In this document: in pieces, positions 8,155 to 15,824 of the stretch
Position numbering within the stretch: the stretch's first letter is position 1
Layout: each line of letters opens with the position of its first letter
Assembly (NCBI RefSeq): GCF_003569785.1
Contig: NZ_KZ983994.1
Coordinates: 1-64,000 of the forward strand
Length of the DNA stretch: 64,000 bases
Direction of reading: 5' to 3'
DNA from: Leucobacter sp. wl10
GTDB lineage: Bacteria; Actinomycetota; Actinomycetes; Actinomycetales; Microbacteriaceae
Made by a program: the position numbers and the translations under genes
Notes under the pieces: generated by a model
The model's input: only the letters and a program-made list of their open reading frames with translations
The model's database searches: none
Told to the model about the DNA's origin: nothing

Positions 8155-9327
8155 CTATGCTCCCGTCGCTCGTTCTCCTCCGGTGGGCCTTCCGCCGCCC
8201 TCGCGCGTGCGGTCGGCGACGGCCGCGAGCAGTGCGGCGCCCTCCTGCGCCCCGTCGACGGTCACCGCCCAGACGCCCCCGTTCCTCCGGGTCACGAGAA
8301 TGCCCTCGCCGGTGCGCATCACGATCCCGAAGCGGCCCGGCGACCATCGCCACCCCCAGCCGCCGAAGTCGCTCAGCGGGTTGATCTGCCCCGCGGCCAC
8401 CCGGTCGATGTCGGAGACCGGCACCCGGAACCGGGGCCACCCCAGGATCGAGCGCGCCTCGATGCCCGCGTCGTCGACGCGCACTCGATACCACAGGCTC
8501 GTCGCCCCCAGGACGATCAGCAGCGTCGTCGATCCGATCATGACCCAGCGCGCGAACGGCGGAGCGCTCGGATCCAGGAAAGTGAGTGCCGTGATCGCCC
8601 CGATGAAGACGATCGCGCCGCCCATCACCCAGATGAAGACTCCCGACGGCCGCACCTCGCCGACCCACACGGCGCGTTCGGTCCTCTCGAGCGCGAGCGG
8701 CGCGGCATCGCCCCCGCCCGGACGGTCGATCCTCACCTTCGGCTGCACGAGGAACGCGGCGACGGCGACCAGGATCCAGAGGAGGAAGCCGATCCCCATC
8801 AGCCCGGTGACGCCGGGCGCGTCGCGCGCATCATCGAGATCGAGCTGGATCCAGGTCGTCGCGACGAACATGAAGCAGGTGAACAGCACCGTTCCGCACC
8901 CCATCGCCGCGACGGCGCGTTGCCACGCCGACCAGGCGGGCAGCGCCCGGCCGCCCGAGAGCCGCGCGCCGGCCGAGGGACGGCTGCCGAAGTGCACGAT
9001 CAGCCAGAACATGAGCGCCATACCGACGCCGATGCCCGCGTTGGCGACGACGTTCAGCCACGGCGGGCCGAACCCGTCGGGGCCGGCAGCGCCCGACCAG
9101 TGCGTCGCGAGCGGATCGGGCAGGCGGGGAAGCCACAGGATCAGCAGCAGGGAGCTCGTCGCGACGAGCGAGATCGGCAGGATCAGCCCGGCCCACAGCG
9201 CCGCGCGCCGCGCGCGTGCGAGATCGCGCTGCTGATGCTCCGTGAGCCCGGGCTGCATCGCCTCGGGGCCGCCCCAGGGGTCCTCTCCGGTCTCCCCCAC
9301 CACGCGGAGGTGGCGGTCGCCCGTCAC
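8155..9327 (-). CDS. DUF1648-domain membrane protein with PH-like C-terminus
   Basis: 390 residues. After a cytoplasmic N-terminus (about 40 residues) it has a DUF1648-type module: a membrane segment followed by LPRLPDPLATHW, matching the family's LPxxIPxH-like sequence, then several further membrane segments. The last about 110 residues (VRVDDAGIEARSILGWPRFRVPVSDI and onward, ending in ILVTRRNGG) resemble a PH-like/DUF1648-associated soluble domain. GTG start overlaps the GntR stop by 4 bp. Pairs of YtrA-type GntR and DUF1648 proteins are common in Gram-positives, where they respond to membrane or cell-wall stress; no enzymatic role is known. Confidence 0.8.
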   Translation of the reverse strand: MTGDRHLRVVGETGEDPWGGPEAMQPGLTEHQQRDLARARRAALWAGLILPISLVATSSLLLILWLPRLPDPLATHWSGAAGPDGFGPPWLNVVANAGIGVGMALMFWLIVHFGSRPSAGARLSGGRALPAWSAWQRAVAAMGCGTVLFTCFMFVATTWIQLDLDDARDAPGVTGLMGIGFLLWILVAVAAFLVQPKVRIDRPGGGDAAPLALERTERAVWVGEVRPSGVFIWVMGGAIVFIGAITALTFLDPSAPPFARWVMIGSTTLLIVLGATSLWYRVRVDDAGIEARSILGWPRFRVPVSDIDRVAAGQINPLSDFGGWGWRWSPGRFGIVMRTGEGILVTRRNGGVWAVTVDGAQEGAALLAAVADRTREGGGRPTGGERATGA

Positions 9328-9773
9328 GCAGCTGCTCCGCCGGCCAAGGATCCCGCGTCTCCCGGCGCAGAGCCCGTCGCGGCGCGCTTCCGAACCTGCT
9401 CGAACCGCTCCTCGGATGCCGAAGCCGCGGCGTCGCCCGTGATGAGAGAGGCGAGCGCGTCGGGGCCGACCCCGAGCTCCGACGCTCGGCGTACCAGCGC
9501 CCGCGCCTCGTCGCGCAGCTCGCCGAATCCCGTCGCGCGCTGCGTCACTACCGCCCCGCGCCTCCGTTTGAGGTCGACCAGCCCCTCGTCGCGCAGCTGC
9601 TGATAGGCCCGCAGCACCGTGTGCACGTTGATGCCGAGCCCGGTCGCCACCTCCCGGGCGGGGGGCAGCACGGTGCCGGGCCCGATCCGGCCGCTCGCGA
9701 TGTCGGCGCGCACCGAGTCGGCGATCTGGGCGTAGATGGGCCGCTCGCTCGCCTCGTTCACTCTCACCAGCAT
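9324..9773 (-). CDS. GntR-family regulator, YtrA subfamily
   Basis: 149 residues. Winged-helix GntR domain at about residues 10-75 (IYAQIADSVRADIASGRI, LPPAREVATGLGINVHTVLRAYQQLRDEGLV, KRRRGAVVT), followed by only about 70 residues with no large effector domain, as in YtrA-type regulators. First gene of the operon with the DUF1648 and CPBP proteins, coupled by a 4-bp overlap. Very likely represses its own operon; see the candidate operator just upstream. Confidence 0.88.
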   Translation of the reverse strand: MLVRVNEASERPIYAQIADSVRADIASGRIGPGTVLPPAREVATGLGINVHTVLRAYQQLRDEGLVDLKRRRGAVVTQRATGFGELRDEARALVRRASELGVGPDALASLITGDAAASASEERFEQVRKRAATGSAPGDAGSLAGGAAA

Positions 9774-9812
9774 GGCAATAACTCTACCTCGGATAGAACT
9801 ATTTGCTCGACG
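9774..9812 (-). promoter_or_regulatory. Promoter/operator region of the GntR-DUF1648-CPBP operon
   Basis: The 39 bases before the GntR start are distinctly AT-rich for this genome. They contain a palindrome ATAG-TT-CTAT and an overlapping repeat TCTA-N7-TAGA, dyads of the size YtrA-type GntR dimers bind. Position directly before the start suits autorepression. Not tested; pattern only. Confidence 0.4.
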
Positions 9813-9829
9813 GATCGCCCCGATTCCGC

Positions 9830-9903
9830 CCCGCCCTACCCTGGATCCCGCCCGCCCTAGATCCCGCCCCGGATCCCGCCCGGATCCCGCCCCGCCCTAG
9901 ATC
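9830..9903. repeat. Short degenerate GGATCCCGCC repeats
   Basis: Several near-copies of the decamer GGATCCCGCC and of CCGCCCTAGATC alternate in this intergenic stretch between the GntR and acyl-CoA dehydrogenase genes. No gene is visible. They directly abut the long inverted repeat at 9900-9962. Confidence 0.6.
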
Positions 9904-9962
9904 CGTGTGCGCCTTCTTGCCACTCCGTCTCGGTGCGAGCGGCAAGAAGGCGCACACGGATC
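9900..9962. terminator. Perfect 22-bp inverted repeat, probable terminator or REP-like element
   Basis: Arms 9900-9921 and 9941-9962 are perfect reverse complements (each contains GTGTGCGCCTTCTTG or its complement), with a 19-nt loop. It lies just past the 3' end of the - strand acyl-CoA dehydrogenase gene, so it can stop that transcript, but there is no T-run on either side. The unusual length and perfection also fit a dispersed palindromic repeat. Confidence 0.65.
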
Positions 9963-10023
9963 GCCGACGGGCCGGCACGGGCCGCCGACGAGCCGACAGG
10001 GCCGCCGCGCCTCGCCGCACAAG

Positions 10024-11187
10024 CTAGAACGCGGCGATGCCCGTCAGCTCGCGGCCGATCACCAGCTGGTGCACCTCGTCGGTGCCCTCGTAGGTGCGCA
10101 CCGACTCGAGGTTGGCCATGTGGCGCATCACAGGGAAGTCGCTCGTGATGCCGTCGCCGCCCAGGATCGCACGCGCGGTCCCCGCGATCCCGATGGCCTC
10201 GCGCACGTTGTTGAGCTTGCCCACCGAGATCTGCCCGTACGAGAGGTTCCCCGCGTCCTTGAGACGGCCGAGGTGCAGCGCCAGCAGCAGGCCCTTCTCG
10301 TACTCGACGAACATGTCGGCGAGCTTGGCCTGGATGATCTGCTTGCCCCCGATCGGCGCGCCGAACACCTCACGGGTCTGGGCCCTCGAGACCGCGGCCT
10401 CGAGGCACGAGCGCGCGGCGCCCATGACCCCCCAGACGATGCCGTAGCGCGCCTCGTTGAGGCACTTGAACGGAGACGACAGCCCCTTCGAGCCGGGCAG
10501 GATCGCGTCGGCCGGCAGCCGTACGTCGGTCAGTTCGATCTCGCACTGCAGCGAGGCGCGCATCGACAGCTTGTTCTCGATGGCGGTGGCCTTGAACCCG
10601 GAGGTGTCGGTCGGCACGACGAAGCCGCGCACGATCCCCTCGTCGTCCTTCGCCCAGATCACGCCGACCTGCGCGATGGTGGCGAGGCCGATCCATCGCT
10701 TCTTGCCGTTGAGCACCCACTCCCCACCATCGCGCCGGGCGGTGGTGATCATGGTGTTGGGGTCGGATCCGCCCTGCGGCTCGGTGAGGCCGAAGAAGCC
10801 GATCGCCTCGCCGCGGCCCATGGCCGGGAGCCAGCGCTGCTTCTGCTCCTCGGAGCCGAACTTGTAGATGGCCCCCATCGCGAGCGAGCCCTGCACCGAC
10901 AGCGCGGTGCGGAAGCCGGAGTCGACCGCCTCGAACTCCATCGCCACGAGGCCGTACGCCACCGACGACGCGCCGCGCAGCCCGTAGCCGTCCATGTACA
11001 TGCCGAAGGCTCCGAACTCGCCCACCTCGGGCAGCAGTTCGGCGGGCAGGCGGCGCTCCTCGAACGCCTGATCGATGATCGGCCGGATGCGGGTCCGGGC
11101 GAACTCGCGCGCCCGCAGCTGCCAGTCGCGCTCCTCCTCGGTGACGAAGTCGGAGACGTCGAAGAGCTGGTCGATGGTGGTGGTCAT
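10024..11187 (-). CDS. gcdH: Acyl-CoA dehydrogenase, glutaryl-CoA dehydrogenase type
   Basis: 387-residue FAD enzyme that would oxidise and decarboxylate glutaryl-CoA to crotonyl-CoA. The fold's landmarks are present: FGLTEPQGGSDP (substrate/FAD loop), GKKRWIGLATIAQ, ARYGIVWGVMGAA and the C-terminal TYEGTDEVHQLVIGRELTG. This last segment is diagnostic for the GcdH branch (human: TYEGTHDIHALILGRAITG), and its Glu is the catalytic base. ATG follows AAAGGA. A class III CoA-transferase lies 48 bp upstream in the same operon and could supply the glutaryl-CoA, which strengthens the substrate assignment. Confidence 0.88.
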   Translation of the reverse strand: MTTTIDQLFDVSDFVTEEERDWQLRAREFARTRIRPIIDQAFEERRLPAELLPEVGEFGAFGMYMDGYGLRGASSVAYGLVAMEFEAVDSGFRTALSVQGSLAMGAIYKFGSEEQKQRWLPAMGRGEAIGFFGLTEPQGGSDPNTMITTARRDGGEWVLNGKKRWIGLATIAQVGVIWAKDDEGIVRGFVVPTDTSGFKATAIENKLSMRASLQCEIELTDVRLPADAILPGSKGLSSPFKCLNEARYGIVWGVMGAARSCLEAAVSRAQTREVFGAPIGGKQIIQAKLADMFVEYEKGLLLALHLGRLKDAGNLSYGQISVGKLNNVREAIGIAGTARAILGGDGITSDFPVMRHMANLESVRTYEGTDEVHQLVIGRELTGIAAF

Positions 11188-11235
11188 GACGGGTCCTTTG
11201 CTCGGTGGGAACGTTCGGGATCGGGCCGGGTCGCG

Positions 11236-12459
11236 CTAGCGGGGCAGCCAGCCGGCGTGCTGGTGGTCGCCGACGCCCGGCGGCGGCAGGCGGTAGGCGG
11301 CCGGTGTGCCGGAGAGCGAGATGGGCGTCGCGATGGAGCTGAGCACGTGGCGGGCGCCGTCGGGAGCCGCGGCGTCGGTGCGGGCGACCGGATCGAGGCC
11401 CAGCGACTCGGCGAGCTCGATGGCCTGGGCGATCGTGTTGACGCGCCCGGCGGGGACGCTCGCCGCCGTGAGCGCATCGATCCAGTGCGCGGCCTCGCGC
11501 GTGCGCAGGCGCTCCTCGAGGGTCGCGCGCAGCTCGGCGCGATGCGCGACGCGCTGCGGATTGCTCGCGAAGCGGTCGTCGCTCGCGATCTCGGGGATCC
11601 CGAGCACCTCGCCGAGGCGCGCGAACTGCCCGTCGGTGCCGACGGCGAGCGCGATCGCCTGATCGGCCGCAGCGAAGGTCTCGTACGGAGCGATCGACGG
11701 ATGCGCGTTGCCCATGCGCCCCGGCGATACGCCCGTCTCGAGGGTCGAGGAGGCCTGGTTGGCGAGCGCCGAGAGCAGCGATCCGAGCAGGGTCACTCGC
11801 ACGTGCTGGCCGCGGCCGGCCGTGGGGGAATCGGCGCCCTCGTCCGGCCCGGCTCCGGCTCGCTCTCGGGCGCGCAGTGCGGCCTGGATGCCGATCACGG
11901 CGTTGAGCCCGGTGAGGATGTCGACGAGCGCCACCCCCACCTTGGTCGGCTCCCCGCCCTCGGCGTCGCTCTGACCGGTGATGCTCATGAGCCCGCCGAC
12001 GGCCTGCACCAGCAGGTCGTACCCGGGCAGGTCCCGTCCGGCGGCGTCGCCGAAACCGGAGATGGAGCAGTAGACGAGGCCGGGGTTCTCGGCGGCGAGG
12101 GCCTCGTAGCCGAGACCGAACTTCTCCATGGTGCCGGGTTTGAAGTTCTCGATGACGACGTCGGCGGTGCGCGCGAGCTCCCGGGCGCGCGCGATCCCGT
12201 CGGGATCGCGCAGGTCGCACACCACCGAGCGCTTGCCCCGGTTCACGCCGGCGAAGTAGGTGCTCTGCCCGATCGCGTTCACGGGCGGCCGCCACTGGCG
12301 GGTGCCGTCGCCGTCCGGGCTCTCGATCTTGATGACGTCGGCGCCGAGGTCTGCGAGGATCATGGTGGCGTAGGGGCCGGCGAGCACTCGCGAGAAATCG
12401 GCGACGCGGATCCCCGTCAGCGCCCCGCCGTTCCCGGCCTGATCCGCTCGCTCGCTCAC
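11236..12459 (-). CDS. Class III (CaiB/BaiF) CoA-transferase, probable succinyl-CoA:glutarate type
   Basis: 407 residues from GTG 12459, which has GAGAGG 6 nt upstream; an ATG at 12513 would add 18 basic residues with no family match. CoA-transferase III landmarks: IRVADFSRVLAGPYATMIL, DLGADVIKIE, NRGKRSVVCDLRDPDG, and the catalytic Asp in GYDLLVQAVGGLMS. Family members move CoA between carboxylates through an aspartyl-CoA intermediate. Because a glutaryl-CoA dehydrogenase follows, activation of glutarate (as by human SUGCT) is the most economical role; that is inference. Divergent from a PucR-type regulator across 137 bp. Confidence 0.86.
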   Translation of the reverse strand: MSERADQAGNGGALTGIRVADFSRVLAGPYATMILADLGADVIKIESPDGDGTRQWRPPVNAIGQSTYFAGVNRGKRSVVCDLRDPDGIARARELARTADVVIENFKPGTMEKFGLGYEALAAENPGLVYCSISGFGDAAGRDLPGYDLLVQAVGGLMSITGQSDAEGGEPTKVGVALVDILTGLNAVIGIQAALRARERAGAGPDEGADSPTAGRGQHVRVTLLGSLLSALANQASSTLETGVSPGRMGNAHPSIAPYETFAAADQAIALAVGTDGQFARLGEVLGIPEIASDDRFASNPQRVAHRAELRATLEERLRTREAAHWIDALTAASVPAGRVNTIAQAIELAESLGLDPVARTDAAAPDGARHVLSSIATPISLSGTPAAYRLPPPGVGDHQHAGWLPR

Positions 12460-12554
12460 TTCGCACCTCTCGTCCGGGTCCGTACGCCGCCCCTTCGGCC
12501 CGCGTCGCGTCATGTCGTCAGTCTACGGGCGCCCCCTTCACCGTCCGGCGCATC

Positions 12555-12590
12555 CTTGCATAGGCATGCCCGTTAGCTCTGTGCAAGAAT
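12555..12590 (+). promoter_or_regulatory. Promoter/operator between CoA-transferase and PucR genes
   Basis: The arms CTTGCA (12555-12560) and TGCAAG (12582-12587) form an inverted repeat around a central palindrome GGCATGCC (12563-12570). An AAGAAT box ends 6 nt before the PucR ATG, which lacks a good ribosome site. A dyad here could let the PucR-type protein control both directions. Pattern only. Confidence 0.4.
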
Positions 12591-12596
12591 CTCCTC

Positions 12597-14144
12597 ATGG
12601 CCACGCTTTCCCAGTTGCTCGCGCTCCCGGATCTCGGCCTGCGTCTCGTTCAGGCCGGCCCGGGCGATCCCGAGATCAGCTGGAGCTCGACGACCGAGCT
12701 GCTCGATCTCGGCGGATACCTGGAGGGCGGCGAGATCATCCTGACGACGGGCCTCGCCCTAAGCTTCGACGACCCGCGCTGGCGGGACTTCGTCGCGAGC
12801 CTGAACCGGGCGCGCGTCGCCGCGATCGGCTTCGGGGTCGGGGTGAACCACGATCGGATCCCGCCGCCGCTCACCCGAGCGACCAGCGAGTACCGCGTTG
12901 CGCTCTTCGAGATCCCGCTGCCGGTGCCGTTCATCGCCGTCACCAAGGCCATAGCGGCGCTGCTGCGCTCCGACGAGCTGCGCGCCGCCCGCTCGGCGCT
13001 GCAGGCCCAGCAGCGCCTGCTCGACGGGGCGAGAGGGGGTCGGGATCCGGCCGAGATCATCGCGAGCATCGCCCAGGCCACCGGCAAGCAGCTCGCCCTC
13101 GTCGGCTCGGACGGAGCCGTTCTGGCGAGCACCGCGGGCTTCGCGGCGGCGCGCGACGGCAATGTCGAGCGGGTCTCGCTCGACGGAGACGGGGCGTTTC
13201 AGCTCGCCGTCGCCGGTGACGCGCCGCTCACCCCCGAGGGGCACGCCGTCATCGCGGCGGGCTCGATGGTACTCGGCCTCGGTCTACGCGGCGACCGCGC
13301 CGAGGAGACGCGCGAGCGGGAGCGCTGGGAGCGCCTCACCGCGGCGCTCCTGCGCGGCGGCGAGGCGCTCGGCGCCGCCCGGATCCTCGCCCCCGAACTG
13401 CCGCTTCCCGATCGGGTGCGCGCGGTCGCGGTGCAGGGCGGCGCCGAGAACATCGCCGACTGGCGCAGGAGGCCCCGCAGCGGCCTCGACCGCCTCATCG
13501 CGCCCGGGGACGAGGCGCCACGGGGCCCCGGCATCGCGCTCGCCTGGCAGCTGTGCCCGGACACGGAGGCGGCGCTCGAGCGGGCTCTCGCGACCGCGGC
13601 CGAACACGGACTCGACGTCGTGATCGGCCGGTCGGAGTCGATCTCCGAGGCGGTGCTGAGCCGGCGCTCGGCGAGCGCTCGACTGCGCTCGCTCTCCCTC
13701 ACCGCTCCCCTCTACGCCCAGCCCCGCGTCCCGGAGATCGTCCGGGCCGATCGCGACGCGCCGCTGCTCGAGGCCCTGACGGACCTGGAGCGAGCCGAGG
13801 AACGCGGAGGCGGTCCCGGCGCCTCCCGAAGCGGATCCGGGACCGCCGATCCCGCTTCACCGGATGCGCCGCCCCGCGCGCTGAGCGCTCGCGTGCTGGG
13901 CCCGCTCTCCGCGCACGACGAGCGGCTGCCCGCGCCGGAGCGCCGGCTGCTGAGGGAGACGCTGCGCGCAGTCTTCGAGACCGGCGGACAGCGCGGCCCC
14001 GCGGCGGCGGCGCTCGGGATCCATCGCAACACCCTGCGGGACCGGATCGCCCGCGTCGAACGTCTTACCGGGCGTTCGCTCGCCGACCCCGACGATCGCG
14101 CAGAACTCTGGTTCGCGCTGCGCCTCGAGGACCTGACGAGCTGA
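12597..14144 (+). CDS. PucR-family transcriptional regulator
   Basis: 515 residues. The first about 120 residues form the PucR N-terminal (purine catabolism regulator-like) domain: MATLSQLLALPDLGLRLV, SSTTELLDLGGYLEGGEIILTTG, a characteristic opening. A GAF-like/middle region follows, and the C-terminus carries the HTH_30 domain LGIHRNTLRDRIARVERLTGRSL, where the recognition helix is evident. A Gly/Ser/Pro-rich stretch at about 400-420 looks like a linker. It is divergent from the CoA-transferase/glutaryl-CoA dehydrogenase operon and is the likely activator of it. The ligand is unknown. Confidence 0.88.
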   Translation: MATLSQLLALPDLGLRLVQAGPGDPEISWSSTTELLDLGGYLEGGEIILTTGLALSFDDPRWRDFVASLNRARVAAIGFGVGVNHDRIPPPLTRATSEYRVALFEIPLPVPFIAVTKAIAALLRSDELRAARSALQAQQRLLDGARGGRDPAEIIASIAQATGKQLALVGSDGAVLASTAGFAAARDGNVERVSLDGDGAFQLAVAGDAPLTPEGHAVIAAGSMVLGLGLRGDRAEETRERERWERLTAALLRGGEALGAARILAPELPLPDRVRAVAVQGGAENIADWRRRPRSGLDRLIAPGDEAPRGPGIALAWQLCPDTEAALERALATAAEHGLDVVIGRSESISEAVLSRRSASARLRSLSLTAPLYAQPRVPEIVRADRDAPLLEALTDLERAEERGGGPGASRSGSGTADPASPDAPPRALSARVLGPLSAHDERLPAPERRLLRETLRAVFETGGQRGPAAAALGIHRNTLRDRIARVERLTGRSLADPDDRAELWFALRLEDLTS

Positions 14145-14163
14145 GGAGCAAGCGCCCGCGACT

Positions 14164-14349
14164 TCAGGTGCTCGGCGCCGCCTCCGGGCCGACCTCGGCC
14201 TCCCGGTGAGGCTCGTGCAGGGCGTTCAGGGCCCCGCGGATGTCGCCGTGCAGGAGATCATCGATGAGCTCGTCCACGGCGACGGCCTCGCCGGTTCCCT
14301 GAGGGATCTCCATGCGGATGCCGGTCTCCGAGGCCTTCTTCTTTTCCAT
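14164..14349 (-). CDS. Small acidic hypothetical protein (61 residues)
   Basis: Not recognised. 61 residues starting MEKKKASETGIRM, then an acidic amphipathic stretch VDELIDDLLHGDIRGALNAL and a charged tail. I treat it as real because nearly all of its codons end in G or C, as in the neighbouring genes, and because an upstream AT-richer stretch could be a promoter. An upstream start at 14418 would add 23 Cys-containing residues with poorer codon usage. No signal peptide or membrane segment. It lies between convergent PucR and an exported protein gene. No modification enzymes are nearby, so a peptide-precursor role is not supported. Confidence 0.65.
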   Translation of the reverse strand: MEKKKASETGIRMEIPQGTGEAVAVDELIDDLLHGDIRGALNALHEPHREAEVGPEAAPST

Positions 14350-14430
14350 GCCTAACCATAACTCCGTTTCGACGTGTTCGGCATCACATTTCACCGAATC
14401 GGAACACCCGCCGCCCATCGGCGGCGCGGG

Positions 14431-15063
14431 TCAGTAAAGCAGGAACTGCGCCGTCCCCGTCCCCTGCGCGCCCGCGGCCGACACTCGCAGGTGGTAGGAG
14501 GCGCCCCCGGCGGCCACCGGATCGCGCGTGATATCGCACGTCTCTGGGCTGGAGCGCGTGCGGTCCCACTTGATCCCCTCGGTCTCGAGCGGCTTCCCCG
14601 GGTCGAGAACCACCGCGAGGCTCTTGGCGTTCTTCTGGCAGTCCGTCGAGCGCCACACCTGATCGTCGCCGCTGGAGACGGAGAACTCCATGCCCGCGGT
14701 TCCGAGGTCGGCGGAGCACGCCTGTTCACCGGTGTTCTCGACGCTCAGCGAGAGCAGCGGCAGCTCGCCCTCCGCGTAGTCGGTCTTATCGGTCACGGGG
14801 GTCACCGCCAACTGTCCGGCTGCGCACGCCGGCACCGCGCCCCCGTCCTTCGAGCCGGAGTCGTCTGAGGGCTCCGGCGAGGCGGGCAGATCGCTGGGCA
14901 CCTCGACCTCGCGGGCGTCCTCCACGCCGCCGCTCGATCCGGGTTTCACGAACACCAGCACGACGACCGCGACCACCGCGATGAACCCCGCGAGCACCAG
15001 CAGGCGACGCCTGATGTAGACCTTGCGGTCCTTCGGGCCCACCGGATCCTTCAGCGTCGACAT
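14431..15063 (-). CDS. Membrane-anchored exported protein of unknown function
   Basis: 210 residues. A short basic cytoplasmic N-terminus (DRKVYIRRR) leads into one hydrophobic segment (about residues 20-40), then a Ser/Pro/Asp-rich linker and an extracytoplasmic domain of about 130 residues. That domain contains four Cys (ACAAGQ, QACSAD, TDCQKN, ETCDIT), enough for two disulfides, and beta-rich sequence of the kind found in DUF4232-like surface domains. Single gene in front of (upstream of) the small acidic protein and 26 bp after the ArgA-like gene. Function unknown. Confidence 0.8.
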   Translation of the reverse strand: MSTLKDPVGPKDRKVYIRRRLLVLAGFIAVVAVVVLVFVKPGSSGGVEDAREVEVPSDLPASPEPSDDSGSKDGGAVPACAAGQLAVTPVTDKTDYAEGELPLLSLSVENTGEQACSADLGTAGMEFSVSSGDDQVWRSTDCQKNAKSLAVVLDPGKPLETEGIKWDRTRSSPETCDITRDPVAAGGASYHLRVSAAGAQGTGTAQFLLY

Positions 15064-15089
15064 GGCGTCAGGGTAACGCGGAAACGGCG

Positions 15090-15608
15090 CTACAGACGCT
15101 TCAGCATCCGCGTGTTGCCGAGGGTGTTGGGCTTCACGCGCGCGAGATCGAGAAACTCCGCCACACCCTCGTCGCTCGACCGCAACAGCTCGGCGTACAC
15201 CTCGGCCGCGACGAGTTCGGTGTCCTCGCTCAGCTCCTCGAAACCGTGCCTCTCGAAGAAGTCGATTTCGAAGGTGAGGCAGAAGAGCCGCGTCAGACCG
15301 AGGTCGCGGGCCCGCCCCTCGAGCGACTCCAGCAGGCGGTGCCCCACCCCCCTACCGAGCCACTCCTCCGAGACGCCGAGCGTGCGCACCTCGCCCAGCT
15401 GATCCCACATCACGTGAACGGCCCCGTAGCCGACGACCTCGCCGCCGGGACCGGCCGCCACGAGGAACTCGGGCACCGCCGCGTACAGGTCGACCAGATC
15501 CTTGCCGAGCAGGATGCGGCGCGCGACCAGAGGCTCCATCAGCTCGGCCATGCGCGGCACGTCGCCCGTGTGAGCACTGCGAATCAGGATCTCGGAGGTC
15601 TGGCTCAT
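15090..15608 (-). CDS. argA: GNAT amino-acid N-acetyltransferase (ArgA-like, Rv2747 type)
   Basis: 172 residues. It resembles the short actinobacterial N-acetylglutamate synthase (M. tuberculosis Rv2747) over its whole length: ARRILLGKDLVDLYAAVPEF, GYGAVHVMWDQLGEVRTLGV, the acetyl-CoA loop GRGVGHRLLE, LFCLTFEIDFFERHGF and the C-terminal GVAEFLDLARVKPNTLGNTRM. It would make N-acetyl-L-glutamate, the first step of arginine synthesis. It lacks the kinase-like domain of E. coli ArgA, as expected for this class. Gap of 26 bp to the exported protein gene downstream. A palindromic element lies between it and clpC. Confidence 0.87.
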   Translation of the reverse strand: MSQTSEILIRSAHTGDVPRMAELMEPLVARRILLGKDLVDLYAAVPEFLVAAGPGGEVVGYGAVHVMWDQLGEVRTLGVSEEWLGRGVGHRLLESLEGRARDLGLTRLFCLTFEIDFFERHGFEELSEDTELVAAEVYAELLRSSDEGVAEFLDLARVKPNTLGNTRMLKRL

Positions 15609-15675
15609 CTCCCCAGCCTACTGCCGCGGGCGCGCGCGGACGCGAGCCCACGGCCGATCGGTTCCGCGGCCGCGC

Positions 15676-15757
15676 CGAAACGCCACGATTCTCCCGAGAC
15701 GCCACGAAAATCGCGTGAATATCTTGGTGTTTCGGGAGAACCGTGGCGTCTCGGTGG
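15676..15757. repeat. 82-bp palindromic element, copy 1
   Basis: Starts CGAAACGCCACGATTCTCCC. Aligns without gaps to 42286-42367, with 65 of 82 positions identical by my count. The two halves form an imperfect dyad of about 29 bp per arm (about 4 mismatches), and each arm holds the motif CGARACGCCA twice around TTCTCCCG. It lies in the 216-bp gap between the clpC 3' end and the argA-like start, transcribed in the same direction as both. Confidence 0.85.
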
Positions 15758-15824
15758 GGGGAGCGGAGGAGCAGCGGACCCTTCCGATCGGCGCGGGATC
15801 GGGATCCCGCTACTCGGAACTCCG

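Noticed and set aside
14164-14349. RiPP precursor peptide
   Set aside because: The leader-like acidic helix drew attention, but no modification enzyme, protease or exporter is adjacent.
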